Assembly: GCA_031291435.1 (NCBI GenBank)
Contig: JARLJC010000094.1
Coordinates: 1-32,335 of the forward strand
Source of the DNA: Alphaproteobacteria bacterium
Lineage (GTDB): Bacteria; Pseudomonadota; Alphaproteobacteria; UBA9219
Length of the DNA: 32,335 nt
Reading direction: 5' to 3'
Position numbers and translations under genes: made by a program. This document shows, piece by piece, positions 14,929-23,655 of the stretch. Numbering within the stretch: position 1 is the first letter of the stretch; the number at the start of each line of letters is the position of its first letter. The notes below the pieces were generated by a model, which did no database searches, was not told the origin of the DNA, and saw only the letters and a list, made by a program, of their open reading frames with translations.

Positions 14929-17391
14929 ATGTCCCAACCGTCGCTGACCCACGCCCCGTTCGCCGCCATCGCCGCCGTTATTCTGGCGGGGGTGCTGTTG
15001 GTCGGCCTGAATATGGGCGTGGATACCCAGACTTTAATCATCATCATTCTGGTGGGCATGACCGGCGGGCTTGCCTGGATGACGGTCAGTTTGTTCGGGC
15101 AGCTGCGCACGCTCGACGGGCAATCCAAGCAACTGCGGCAGGTGGCCGAGCGCATGCAGGCGATGATGGGCTCGGCGCCCGAGGCGTTCTGCGTCTTCTC
15201 GCCGCAGGGGCTATTGCGCGAAACCGCGCGCGTCGCGCCGATGCTGGGGGTCGAACGCATCGCGCATTTCGAGGATATCGTCGCGGCCATTAAAGAGCCG
15301 CAGGATTTCGTGGCCGCCTTCCGCCGTTTGCAGATGACGGGCGAAAATTTCGTCCTGCCGGTGACGGCGCTGCGCGACGGCAAGGTTTTGCAGGTCAGCG
15401 GCACGCGTATCCGCGTCGGGCGCGAACAGGTTCTGCTCGACGTCATCTGGTTCAACGATAATCCGGCGGCGGGGCAGGCGGTCGAAGCCAAGAACAGCGA
15501 GCTGACCGAACTCACGGCCAAAATGGCGACGGCGCGCGCGGTCTATGACGCGCTGCCATTCCCCGTGTGGCTGCGCGGCGGCGATCTCAACCTGACGCGC
15601 TGCAACCGTTCTTATGCGAAAGCCGTCGATGCCGCCGAAGCCGACGTTATCCGCGATCAGCACGAGCTGACTTCGGCCACGGCGCGCGGCGGCAGCGGGC
15701 GCGGCCTGGCGGCCAAGGCTCTGGCGGAAAACAAGGCGCAGACCGAACGGCGTCATGTCATCGTTTCCGGCAAGCGGCAATTGCTGGAAATCACCGAAGC
15801 ACCTTACGAAGCGCAGGACGGCGCGAAAGGGGTGTTCGGTTTCGCCATCAACGTCACCGCCGAAGAAGATAAAGACACCGAAATCGAACGCCATGCCGCC
15901 TCGCAGCGCGAAGTGCTCGAGCATCTCGGCAGCGCGATCGCGATTTACGGCCCCGATACGCGGCTTGAATTCTATAACCGCGCCTATCTGCGCCTGTGGC
16001 ATTCGGACGAAGCCTTCCTTGAAGGCAAACCGACCTTCGGCGAAATTCTCGAGGATCTGCGCGCTCGCCGCGTCGCTCCGGAACAGGCCGATTTCCCGCG
16101 CTATAAACGCGAACGCAGCGCCTTGTTCACTTCATTGCTGGAACCGCGCGAAGATTTGATGCATCTGCCCGACGGCACCACGTTGCGCATTCTGGTGTCG
16201 CCGCATCCGATGGGCGGGCTGATTTTCGTGCATGAAGACGTCACCGACAAGCTGGCGCTGGAATCTTCCTACAACACGCTGATCGCGGTGCAGCGCGAAA
16301 CGCTCGACAATCTCGCCGAAGGCATCGCCGTGTTCGGCCCCGACGGCAAACTGGGCCTGTTCAACCCGGCGATTTCGCAAATCTGGAAATTGCCGATGGA
16401 TTATCTGGGGGCCAGCCCGCATGTCTCCGACATTCTCGAAAAAATCCGCCCGCTTCTGGCGTTCGAAGGCGAATGGGCCGATTTCAAGAAAGACGCGGTC
16501 GCCTATACGCTCGACCGCAATCCGCGCAAGGGCCGCACCACGCTGACCAACGGCGTGGTGCTGGATTACGTCACCGTGCCGCTGCCCGACGGCGCGGTTT
16601 TGAACTCCTATCTCGACGTCACCGATTCCACCAAGGCCGAACAGGTGCTGCGCGCCAGCAATATGGCGCTGGCCGCGGCAGACCGCCTCAAATCCGAATT
16701 CGTCGCCAATGTGTCGTATCAGTTGCGCACGCCGCTCAACACCATCATGGGATTTTCGGAAATCCTCACCAACCAGTATTTCGGCACGCTCAACGACCGC
16801 CAGATGGAATATACCCGCACCATCATGGACGCGTCGAAGAAGCTGCTGCTGCTCATCAACGACGTGCTCGACCTCGCCACTATCGAAGCCGGGCGCATGG
16901 CCCTCGATCAGGAACCGACTTCGGTGGCCGCGCTGATGAACGGCGCGAAACAGATGACCGCCGAATGGGCGCGTCAACAGAATCTCGAAATCGTCATCGA
17001 TTGCCCGTCGGATATCGGCTCATTCGATGTCGATGCCCACCGCATGAAGCAGGTGATTTTCAACCTCATCAGCAATGCGGTCAAATATACGCCCGCCGGC
17101 GGACGCATCACTCTTGAAGCGCGCCGCGTTGCCGACTGGATCGCGCTGACGGTCTCCGACACCGGCATCGGCATTCCCGAAGACGATCTCGAGCGCGTGT
17201 TCGGCAAGTTCGAGCGCGCCAACGCGCAGGCGCGGCAATCGGGCGCGGGCCTCGGCCTCAGCCTCGTGAAAAGCTTCGTCGAACTTCACGGCGGCCGCAT
17301 CGAAATCACCAGCCATGCCAGCGAAGGCACGCGCGTGACCTGCTATATTCCCGTGCATGCTTCGAATGCCGCCCAGCATGCCGTCAAATAA
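14929..17391 (+). CDS. divL: DivL-like multi-PAS sensor kinase with Tyr in the phosphoacceptor position
   Basis: An 820-aa membrane-anchored kinase. Two hydrophobic segments (about 11-30 and 36-54) are followed by a helical linker and several PAS-like domains (about 70-180, 200-300, 320-430 and 440-560). The dimerisation helix has SEFVANVSYQLRTPLN, where Tyr597 replaces the usual His, exactly the hallmark of Caulobacter DivL. The ATPase domain is complete: N box NLISNAVKYTP, G1 DTGIGIP, F box and G2 GAGLGLSLV. In Caulobacter DivL is a cell-polarity factor that binds DivK-P and controls the CckA-CtrA relay, and its Tyr is needed but need not be phosphorylated. Adjacency to tsaE matches the alphaproteobacterial arrangement. 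The start at ATG 14929 has a weak ribosome site. Confidence 0.85.
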   Translation: MSQPSLTHAPFAAIAAVILAGVLLVGLNMGVDTQTLIIIILVGMTGGLAWMTVSLFGQLRTLDGQSKQLRQVAERMQAMMGSAPEAFCVFSPQGLLRETARVAPMLGVERIAHFEDIVAAIKEPQDFVAAFRRLQMTGENFVLPVTALRDGKVLQVSGTRIRVGREQVLLDVIWFNDNPAAGQAVEAKNSELTELTAKMATARAVYDALPFPVWLRGGDLNLTRCNRSYAKAVDAAEADVIRDQHELTSATARGGSGRGLAAKALAENKAQTERRHVIVSGKRQLLEITEAPYEAQDGAKGVFGFAINVTAEEDKDTEIERHAASQREVLEHLGSAIAIYGPDTRLEFYNRAYLRLWHSDEAFLEGKPTFGEILEDLRARRVAPEQADFPRYKRERSALFTSLLEPREDLMHLPDGTTLRILVSPHPMGGLIFVHEDVTDKLALESSYNTLIAVQRETLDNLAEGIAVFGPDGKLGLFNPAISQIWKLPMDYLGASPHVSDILEKIRPLLAFEGEWADFKKDAVAYTLDRNPRKGRTTLTNGVVLDYVTVPLPDGAVLNSYLDVTDSTKAEQVLRASNMALAAADRLKSEFVANVSYQLRTPLNTIMGFSEILTNQYFGTLNDRQMEYTRTIMDASKKLLLLINDVLDLATIEAGRMALDQEPTSVAALMNGAKQMTAEWARQQNLEIVIDCPSDIGSFDVDAHRMKQVIFNLISNAVKYTPAGGRITLEARRVADWIALTVSDTGIGIPEDDLERVFGKFERANAQARQSGAGLGLSLVKSFVELHGGRIEITSHASEGTRVTCYIPVHASNAAQHAVK

Positions 17392-17809
17392 CATTCCCTT
17401 GCCGGATCTGGCCGCGACGCGGGCTTTGGCCGCACGCATCGCGCCGACTTTGCGCAAGGGCGATTGCGTGGCTTTGTCGGGCGAACTCGGCGCGGGCAAA
17501 ACCGAATTCGCGCGCGCTTTGTTGCAGGCTCTCGGTGTGACCGGCGATATTCCCAGCCCGACTTTTACCCTGGTGCAGGGCTATGACGCGGGTGGGCTGT
17601 CCATCTTCCATTTTGATCTTTACCGCCTCAAATCCCCGGATGAACTCGACGAACTAGGCTGGGACGATGCTCTGGCCGATGGTCTGGTCGTGGTCGAATG
17701 GCCGGAAAGAGCCGGGAACCGGCTGCCCGCCCAGAGGCTGGAATTACGTTTTATCATGACCCCCGCGCATGCCCGGGCAGTCATCATCGAGCAAAAAAAA
17801 CAAATTTAG
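17381..17809 (+). CDS. tsaE: tRNA threonylcarbamoyladenosine synthesis ATPase TsaE
   Basis: A 142-aa P-loop protein that drives the TsaB-TsaD-TsaE complex in making t6A37 on ANN-decoding tRNAs. The Walker A loop is GELGAGKTEF (residues 35-44). It is followed by SPTFTLVQGY, the switch HFDLYRLKSPDELDELGWDD and the VVVEWPER strand, all classic TsaE motifs. The length is normal. ATG 17381 overlaps the kinase gene by 11 bp; in-frame ATGs at 17357 and 17369 would only add a few divergent residues. None has a clear ribosome site, so the exact start is open. Cotranscription with divL is very likely. Confidence 0.93.
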   Translation, partial: PSNNIPLPDLAATRALAARIAPTLRKGDCVALSGELGAGKTEFARALLQALGVTGDIPSPTFTLVQGYDAGGLSIFHFDLYRLKSPDELDELGWDDALADGLVVVEWPERAGNRLPAQRLELRFIMTPAHARAVIIEQKKQI

Positions 17810-17892
17810 TCAATAAGTTACAGAAATTTAAATTGCTTTCATTGCGCGTGTGATACAAGCCCCAAGCTTTGTAATCAGGGATAGGGCTTATC

Positions 17893-18267
17893 GTGAACTA
17901 TTACGCGTTTCGTTTGAAAAAAGAAAAACTGACAAGACACCAGAAGCATCTTCTGAAAGTCATGGGGCCCGACGAGGTCGTTCATAAGGCGGACTATATA
18001 GGTCCTGCTCTCCTCAAGATTATTGATGGACAAGAATGCCTGCTTCCTGCCGACGGGATCGCCCCGACCCTTTGCCCCAATGCGCTGGACTACGAGCTTG
18101 TCGGCGAAATCGGCCCCGGCAAATTGATGGGTTGCGGCTCTTACCTGATGCCTTATGCCGAGAAGGGGCGGCCGACGCTTAATGAAGACGTGCCGAAGCC
18201 CCCGAGCAGGCTCCGGCTGGTCAAGACTACGGCTACGCCTGTGGCTGCCCTGGGGTGCGCCGCCTAG
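17893..18267 (+). CDS. Unknown small protein
   Basis: A 124-aa product from GTG 17893 with AGGG about 8 bp upstream. I do not recognise it. The N-terminus is strongly basic (FRLKKEKLTRHQKHLLKVMG). The middle is mixed and contains two Cys (ECLLPADG, PTLCPNALDYEL) and a GPGKLMGCGSYLMPY segment. The C-terminal 30 residues are Pro/Lys/Ala-rich and probably disordered. There is no signal peptide or membrane segment. Codon usage resembles its neighbours, and an 83-bp AT-rich gap separates it from tsaE, which favours a real gene with its own promoter. The 3' end overlaps hisA on the other strand by 4 bp. Confidence 0.6.
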   Translation: MNYYAFRLKKEKLTRHQKHLLKVMGPDEVVHKADYIGPALLKIIDGQECLLPADGIAPTLCPNALDYELVGEIGPGKLMGCGSYLMPYAEKGRPTLNEDVPKPPSRLRLVKTTATPVAALGCAA

Positions 18268-18995
18268 TCCGCCGCCAGCGCCAGCGCTTCCCTGGCGTCG
18301 ATCGCGCCGTTGTAAAGCGCGCGGCCCAGAATAAGCCCCGAAATGCCGGTATCGGCATGGGCCTTCAGTTCGGCCAGATCCTGCAGCGAATGCACGCCGC
18401 CCGAGGCGATCACCGGCACCGTCAGCGCGAAAGCCAGGTCGATGATGGCTTCGAGATCCACTTCGCTGAGCGCGCCGTCGAGATTGATATCGGCATAGAT
18501 GATCCTGTCCGCCCCCGCATCCTCGACCCGCAAAGCGAGATCGAGCGCCTTGGTCGATGCCGCGTTGGCCCAGCCCTTCTGCGCGACATAGCCGCCGATG
18601 GAATCGATCTTCACCGCGATTTTGCCGGGGAATTTCTTGCAGGCTTCGCGCATCAGATCGGGCTGCTGCAACGCCGCCGAGGCCAGCACCACACGCGCCA
18701 CGCCTTTTTCCAGCCAGCCTTCGATCGCCTTCATGCTGCGCATGCCGCCTGAAAGCTGCACCGGGATTTTCACGCTTTTCAGGATGTTCTCAATCGCCGG
18801 GCCGTTGGGCGAATTGTCGTTGAAAGCGGCGTCGAGATCGACCACATGCAGCCACGGAAAACCTTCATCGGCGAAGAAGGCCGCGCGCGCCGCGGGGTCG
18901 GGATAGAGGATTTCGGCCTGCTGACGATCGCTGCTGCTGCGTGTCAATCGCGCCACGGCCCCGTCCTTAATATGGATAGATGGATATAAAATCAT
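18264..18995 (-). CDS. hisA: HisA-like phosphoribosylformimino isomerase with altered catalytic Asp
   Basis: A 243-aa (beta/alpha)8 barrel matching HisA over its full length; ATG 18995 gives the standard N-terminus (MILYPSIHIKDG). HisA isomerises ProFAR to PRFAR, step four of histidine synthesis. Two phosphate-binding loops (SGGMRS at 82-87 and ASGGVHS near 210), D131 in KIDSIGG and D173 in DINLDGAL are present. However, the first catalytic Asp (PAIDL in typical HisA, D8 in Thermotoga) is His8, encoded CAT where GAT would give Asp. The Thr usually found in YTDI is Ala168. So the enzyme may be weakened, specialised or repurposed. No other his-operon gene flanks it; it is divergent from hslV with 79 bp between them. 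Confidence 0.85.
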   Translation of the reverse strand: MILYPSIHIKDGAVARLTRSSSDRQQAEILYPDPAARAAFFADEGFPWLHVVDLDAAFNDNSPNGPAIENILKSVKIPVQLSGGMRSMKAIEGWLEKGVARVVLASAALQQPDLMREACKKFPGKIAVKIDSIGGYVAQKGWANAASTKALDLALRVEDAGADRIIYADINLDGALSEVDLEAIIDLAFALTVPVIASGGVHSLQDLAELKAHADTGISGLILGRALYNGAIDAREALALAAD

Positions 18996-19074
18996 TGCTT
19001 TAAGCCTGCCTTGAAACAGGAGCGAACCATACCCAAATCTACTCTCGAAGCAACCCACATAATACAGGAACAGC

Positions 19075-19634
19075 ATGAGCGAAACATCCTCTCCGCTCTG
19101 GCATGGCACAACCATCATCGCCGTGCGCAAGGGCAACAAAGTCGTGGTGGCGGGCGACGGGCAGGTTTCGATGGGATCGACCATCGTCAAAGGCAATGCG
19201 CGCAAGGTGCGCCGCCTGAAATCGGGTGGCGGCGATGTCATCGGCGGTTTCGCAGGTGCCACCGCCGACGCTTTCGCTTTGTTCGAACGTCTCGAAGCCA
19301 AACTGGAAAAACATCCGGGGCAATTGATGCGCGCCTGCGTCGAAATGGCGAAGGACTGGCGCACCGATAAATATCTGCGCCGGTTAGAGGCGATGATGGC
19401 GGTGGCCGATAAAAACACTTCGCTGATCCTATCGGGTAATGGCGATGTGCTGGAACCCGAAGACAGTTTGATCGGCATCGGTTCCGGCGGGCCTTATGCG
19501 CTGTCGGCGGCGCGCGCGCTGATCGACCGGCCCGATATGGATGCCGAAGCGATTGCCCGCAAGGCGCTCGATATCGCTTCCGATATCTGCGTCTACACCA
19601 ACAAAAACGTGACCCTCGAAAGTCTGGAGATATA

Positions 19635-19635
<1 letters not shown>
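19075..19635 (+). CDS. hslV: ATP-dependent protease subunit HslV
   Basis: A 186-aa peptidase of the HslUV (ClpQY) complex, a T1-family threonine protease forming two stacked hexamers. The N-terminal Thr after processing is in WHGTTIIAV (Thr12 of the precursor). The strand [12 protein letters not shown] and the helix NARKVRRL are typical, as is the C-terminal [10 protein letters not shown] segment. The short propeptide and overall length are normal for Alphaproteobacteria. AGGA lies 6 bp before ATG 19075. The last base of its stop is the first of the hslU ATG, so the two are coupled. In several alphaproteobacteria hslV lies near hisBHAFE genes; here only hisA is adjacent. Confidence 0.97.
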
Positions 19636-20948
<1,313 letters not shown>

Positions 20949-21021
20949 AAACAGCGAAGTGGCACAAATAACTGAGATTAAACAAGAGGTTAAATGCGCC
21001 ACCCCCATGTTAACGATTTAC

Positions 21022-21050
21022 TTGAAATTAATAGTTTCAGGGTTTAATAT
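21022..21050 (+). promoter_or_regulatory. Strong-looking sigma70-type promoter for a 57-aa gene
   Basis: TTGAAA (21022-21027), a 17-bp spacer and TAATAT (21045-21050) form a near-consensus promoter in an unusually AT-rich stretch (20949-21087). The predicted start of transcription is about 30 bp before ATG 21088. Confidence 0.65.
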
Positions 21051-21087
21051 AAAAATAGAGCCAAAGTTATTTTAACAGGGTGATGCC

Positions 21088-21261
21088 ATGCTCGGAACCT
21101 ATCCTTTTGGGATTTCCCGCGAGTTCCACGAATTGCTGGTAAGCGATCGTCGGGCTATCGACGTCAAAGAGATGGAAGAGAATCTGTCCTATGTCGTCGC
21201 CATGCGCCCCGTGCAGGGCGAAGCCGGCCCGCATGCCGCCGCGAACCTCACCAACGGCTAA
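21088..21261 (+). CDS. Unknown 57-aa protein in its own transcription unit
   Basis: The ATG at 21088 is preceded by AGGG with about 7 bp spacing and ends at TAA 21259-21261. The product starts MLGTYPFGISREFHELL and has an acidic/helical middle (DVKEMEENLSYVVAM) and a small-residue tail. It has no signal peptide, membrane segment or Cys, and I do not recognise it. Support for a real gene is contextual: a near-consensus promoter upstream (21022-21050), a ribosome site, and a perfect intrinsic terminator 28 bp after the stop. Together these make a compact monocistronic unit, typical of an abundant small protein. A dual coding/regulatory RNA role is possible but not shown. Confidence 0.62.
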   Translation: MLGTYPFGISREFHELLVSDRRAIDVKEMEENLSYVVAMRPVQGEAGPHAAANLTNG

Positions 21262-21288
21262 CCGGTTCCTGCAAAGGCACCGCAAAGC

Positions 21289-21312
21289 AAGCGCGCTTCG
21301 GCGCGCTTTTTT
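21289..21312 (+). terminator. Intrinsic terminator after the 57-aa gene
   Basis: A perfect 8-bp stem AAGCGCGC/GCGCGCTT with a TTCG tetraloop (21289-21308) runs into TTTTTT at 21307-21312. This is a textbook Rho-independent terminator for plus-strand transcription. Confidence 0.92.
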
Positions 21313-21364
21313 GTTGCCCGGTTGGCTGCAGCAATTAGAGGATGCTTAACCAATCTATGGTCAA

Positions 21365-21892
21365 ATGAACCTGTATTTAAAGAATTTTACAGGACGCATT
21401 GTGACTTTTTCGCTGAATGACGCGCCCCAGTCTTTTGAGAAATTCTGCAGCGAGAGCGGAAGCCTCGCCACCATTTCCCTGCAGAAAGACGGCAATGCCA
21501 GCGGCATCGGGTTGCCGCAAAATGCGCAGGCGCGAAAAACCGCGATCTCTGATTTGCTGAACAGCGTTTCCCCGAACATGCCGATGCCCGCCAAAATGCA
21601 GCCTTTCGCCGCGCATAACGCGGTTGGCGGCGGTCCCGCGCCGATTACCGCAGCGGAAACAGAGGCCGCCAGCCTTGGCGCCGATCCTTACGCGCTCGAC
21701 CTCAAGAAAATGGCGGCGGAAAAAGCCGCGCGGGCGAAGGCTCCGCATGCGCCTCACAGCTCGCATCATAATCCCAACAACGCGGCGGCGAATCGCGGCG
21801 GCGCTGCGCGTCCCGCGGCGGCGGCGGGCGAACGTCCCGGCGCGCTGCCTTACAATGCTGGACGGTTGCAGCAGATCGCGCTGCGCCTCTAA
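21365..21892 (+). CDS. Unknown protein with disordered Ala/Pro/His-rich tail
   Basis: A 175-aa product of no family I recognise. Residues 1-75 are mixed and likely folded (MNLYLKNFTGRIVTFSLNDAP..., a helix near KTAISDLLNSV). From about residue 80 the sequence becomes Ala-, Pro-, Asn- and His-rich low complexity (including HAPHSSHHNPNN), ending YNAGRLQQIALRL. The low-complexity tail could bind a metal through its His residues, but that is speculation. It follows the terminator at 21289-21312, so it needs its own promoter. An upstream TTAACCA half-site is too short to call. It converges on the Tim44-like gene with 6 bp between the ends. Confidence 0.6.
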   Translation: MNLYLKNFTGRIVTFSLNDAPQSFEKFCSESGSLATISLQKDGNASGIGLPQNAQARKTAISDLLNSVSPNMPMPAKMQPFAAHNAVGGGPAPITAAETEAASLGADPYALDLKKMAAEKAARAKAPHAPHSSHHNPNNAAANRGGAARPAAAAGERPGALPYNAGRLQQIALRL

Positions 21893-21898
21893 TCTTGG

Positions 21899-22546
21899 TC
21901 AGCCGCGCGTTTCCACCACTATCCATTTGCTGTCGGGCACCGACGTATCGCGGCTGAATGTCCAGATATCGGTGACTTCCTCAGTCTTGCCTTCGCTGCC
22001 GCCGATCACGCGGCCGCCGCTGTCGCGCAGGATATTTTCCTGATCGCTGACGAATTTCACGGTGACGAAGGCTTGCGTTCCTTCGGCGCGCGCGGCAATC
22101 GCGTCGGCGTCTTTGATTTTATCGATGCGGCTCTGCGCGGTCTGGTTATTGGCCTTGCGGGCATCGGCGCTGGCTTGAAAATGCGCCAGCAAAGCGGGCG
22201 ACATTTTATCCGCGATGCCGCTGAGATTGCCGGTGGCATAGGTTTCGACGATGGCGGTAAAAATTTCGCGGGCATCGGCGAGAAACCGTTTCTCGCTGAA
22301 ATCCTTGTCTATGGTTTTGACTTGCACAAGGCCGCCTTCGAGCGAGGCCGGGGGCGGCAGCGCTTTGGCCATCGGCGGCGGCGTGAAATCTTCGGCGGCG
22401 CGCTTCATCTCCGGCGCTGGCGGCGGGATGAAGGGATTGGGCCGTTGCGGCTCGTCGCTGTTGCGGGTGCCGAACAGCACCCACAGCCGCGCCAGCAGAA
22501 TGACGGCGATCAGGGCGTAAAGCAGGATGTCGATGGGGATATGCAT
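21899..22546 (-). CDS. Tim44-like domain protein (bacterial TimA type)
   Basis: A 215-aa protein with one N-terminal membrane helix (MHIPIDILLYALIAVILLARLWVLFG), a Pro-rich linker (residues 30-70) and a C-terminal Tim44-like domain (about 75-215). The domain is recognisable from DKDFSEKRFLADAREIFTAIVETYATGNLSGIADKMSPALLAHF and a final WTFSRD...SKWIVVETRG. In Caulobacter the related TimA is an inner-membrane protein, and mitochondrial Tim44 links the TIM23 channel to Hsp70; the bacterial role is less clear. Divergence from secB, as here, is a conserved alphaproteobacterial arrangement and supports a link with protein export. Confidence 0.88.
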   Translation of the reverse strand: MHIPIDILLYALIAVILLARLWVLFGTRNSDEPQRPNPFIPPPAPEMKRAAEDFTPPPMAKALPPPASLEGGLVQVKTIDKDFSEKRFLADAREIFTAIVETYATGNLSGIADKMSPALLAHFQASADARKANNQTAQSRIDKIKDADAIAARAEGTQAFVTVKFVSDQENILRDSGGRVIGGSEGKTEEVTDIWTFSRDTSVPDSKWIVVETRG

Positions 22547-22626
22547 GGGGGGACTGTAATGCGCCTTTGCGTTGCGGTGAAGCCTATTCCATGATAGTCA
22601 AAATCACCGATTCTTCAGGAGAAGTT

Positions 22627-23109
22627 ATGGCCGAAACCCCTCAAAATTCCATACCGCAGCCGGCACAGGTCCAGGTCGGCCTTGGTGCCCAGTATATCAA
22701 GGATTTCTCGTTCGAAAGTCCCAACGCGCCGCAGGTTTTCGCTTCCCTGCAAAATCAGCCGCAGCTTAATATCGACGTCAATGTGCTGTCGCGCAGCCTC
22801 GGCGAGGGCGCATTCGAAGCGGTGCTGCAATTGAAGCTCGATTCGAAGGTCGGCGGCAAAACAGCTTTTATCGCCGAGCTGGCCTATGCCGGGGTGTTCG
22901 TGCTGCCGCAGATGCCGGAAGAACAGCTGCGCATGTTCCTGCTGGTCGAAGCGCCGCGCCTGTTATTCCCGTTCGCGCGCGCGATTCTCGCCAATGCCGT
23001 GCGCGAAGGCGGTTTCCCCAATCTCGTCATCCAGCCGATCGATTTCCTGTCGCTTTACGCGCAGCAGCGTAACGGCGTGGGGGGCATGACGGCGGCCGGT
23101 GCGGCGTGA
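22627..23109 (+). CDS. secB: Protein-export chaperone SecB
   Basis: A 160-aa SecB, a tetrameric cytoplasmic chaperone that keeps preproteins unfolded and hands them to SecA. Diagnostic stretches are QYIKDFSFESPNAP, the NIDVNV strand, the FIAELAYAGVF strand, and LLVEAPRLLFPFARAILANAVREGGFP leading to IDFLSLYAQQ. ATG 22627 is chosen because CAGGAGAAG lies just upstream; the longer frame from 22567 adds 20 unrelated residues. A divergent Tim44-like gene sits 80 bp away. Its stop overlaps the start of the following small secreted protein (GTGA), so the two are translationally coupled. Confidence 0.97.
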   Translation: MAETPQNSIPQPAQVQVGLGAQYIKDFSFESPNAPQVFASLQNQPQLNIDVNVLSRSLGEGAFEAVLQLKLDSKVGGKTAFIAELAYAGVFVLPQMPEEQLRMFLLVEAPRLLFPFARAILANAVREGGFPNLVIQPIDFLSLYAQQRNGVGGMTAAGAA

Positions 23110-23399
23110 AGCTGGGGCGCGGGCTGTGGCTTCTGATGCCGCTATGCCTGTGGGGCCAGCCTGCGTGCGCCGAATTGCCGGCTTTCATTCTCGATAAAGA
23201 CTATAACGCTTGCATCGCCGATGGCACCGATACCGCCCGCAATACCTATTGCGCCTGCGTGCGCGACGGGATGCGCAACTGGGGCGTCGATGAGTATCTG
23301 GCGATGGTGGCTGAAGCCTCTCAGGCCGCGACCCCGGATAAAGTACCGGTTCCCGCCCGCTTGATGACGCTGGCCCAGTCCTGTCTCCCTGCCCATTAA
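23106..23399 (+). CDS. Small exported Cys-containing protein of unknown function
   Basis: A 97-aa product starting at GTG 23106, overlapping the secB stop by 4 bp. Residues 1-22 form a signal peptide (KLGRG, hydrophobic LWLLMPLCLW, cleavage likely after ACA). The mature part of about 75 residues has four Cys (DYNACIADG, YCACVRDGM, QSCLPAH), suggesting two disulfides in the periplasm. I do not recognise the family. Coupling to secB may be coincidental operon structure rather than a functional link. The reading frame, signal peptide and overlap together make it likely to be real. Confidence 0.7.
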   Translation: MKLGRGLWLLMPLCLWGQPACAELPAFILDKDYNACIADGTDTARNTYCACVRDGMRNWGVDEYLAMVAEASQAATPDKVPVPARLMTLAQSCLPAH

Positions 23400-23583
23400 C
23401 CATAAATGGTGACAGAAAGCACCGGAAAGGCTACCCCTATAAAGGGGCAGCGCGAATCGTGATTCACGCGCCTGGCGGTCGGTGGCCGGATGAGGAAATA
23501 ATCACTTGTTAACCATCCGGGGCTAAGACTGTTAAGTGAGGAAAAGGGCGTCTGCCCGAGATTTTTATGAGCCCGGCGATTCA

Positions 23584-23626
23584 CGTTAGGCATCGAAGCG
23601 CGTCCGGGGCGCTTCGATGCCTAACG
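23584..23626 (+). promoter_or_regulatory. Long perfect hairpin in the fliL leader
   Basis: An 18-bp perfect inverted repeat (23584-23601 and 23609-23626, CGTTAGGCATCGAAGCGC and its complement) encloses a 7-nt loop. It ends 30 bp before the fliL start codon and has no T-tract, so it is not an intrinsic terminator. It could stabilise or control the flagellar mRNA, or be a dispersed palindrome. Confidence 0.75.
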
Positions 23627-23655
23627 ATCGCGGGCTAGCTTCCCGAGGGGTTACC

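Noticed and set aside
18996-19478. 161-residue N-terminal extension of the hisA frame
   Set aside because: It runs antisense to hslV and gives no HisA sequence; the standard HisA N-terminus begins at 18995.
20978-20993. Possible CtrA box (TTAA...TTAA) after hslU
   Set aside because: The spacer is 8 nt, not the 7 nt of the CtrA consensus, and the region is simply AT-rich.
23546-23570. GGGC-GTCT-GCCC followed by TTTTT as a terminator
   Set aside because: The stem is only 4 bp with an interrupted run before the Ts; too weak to call.
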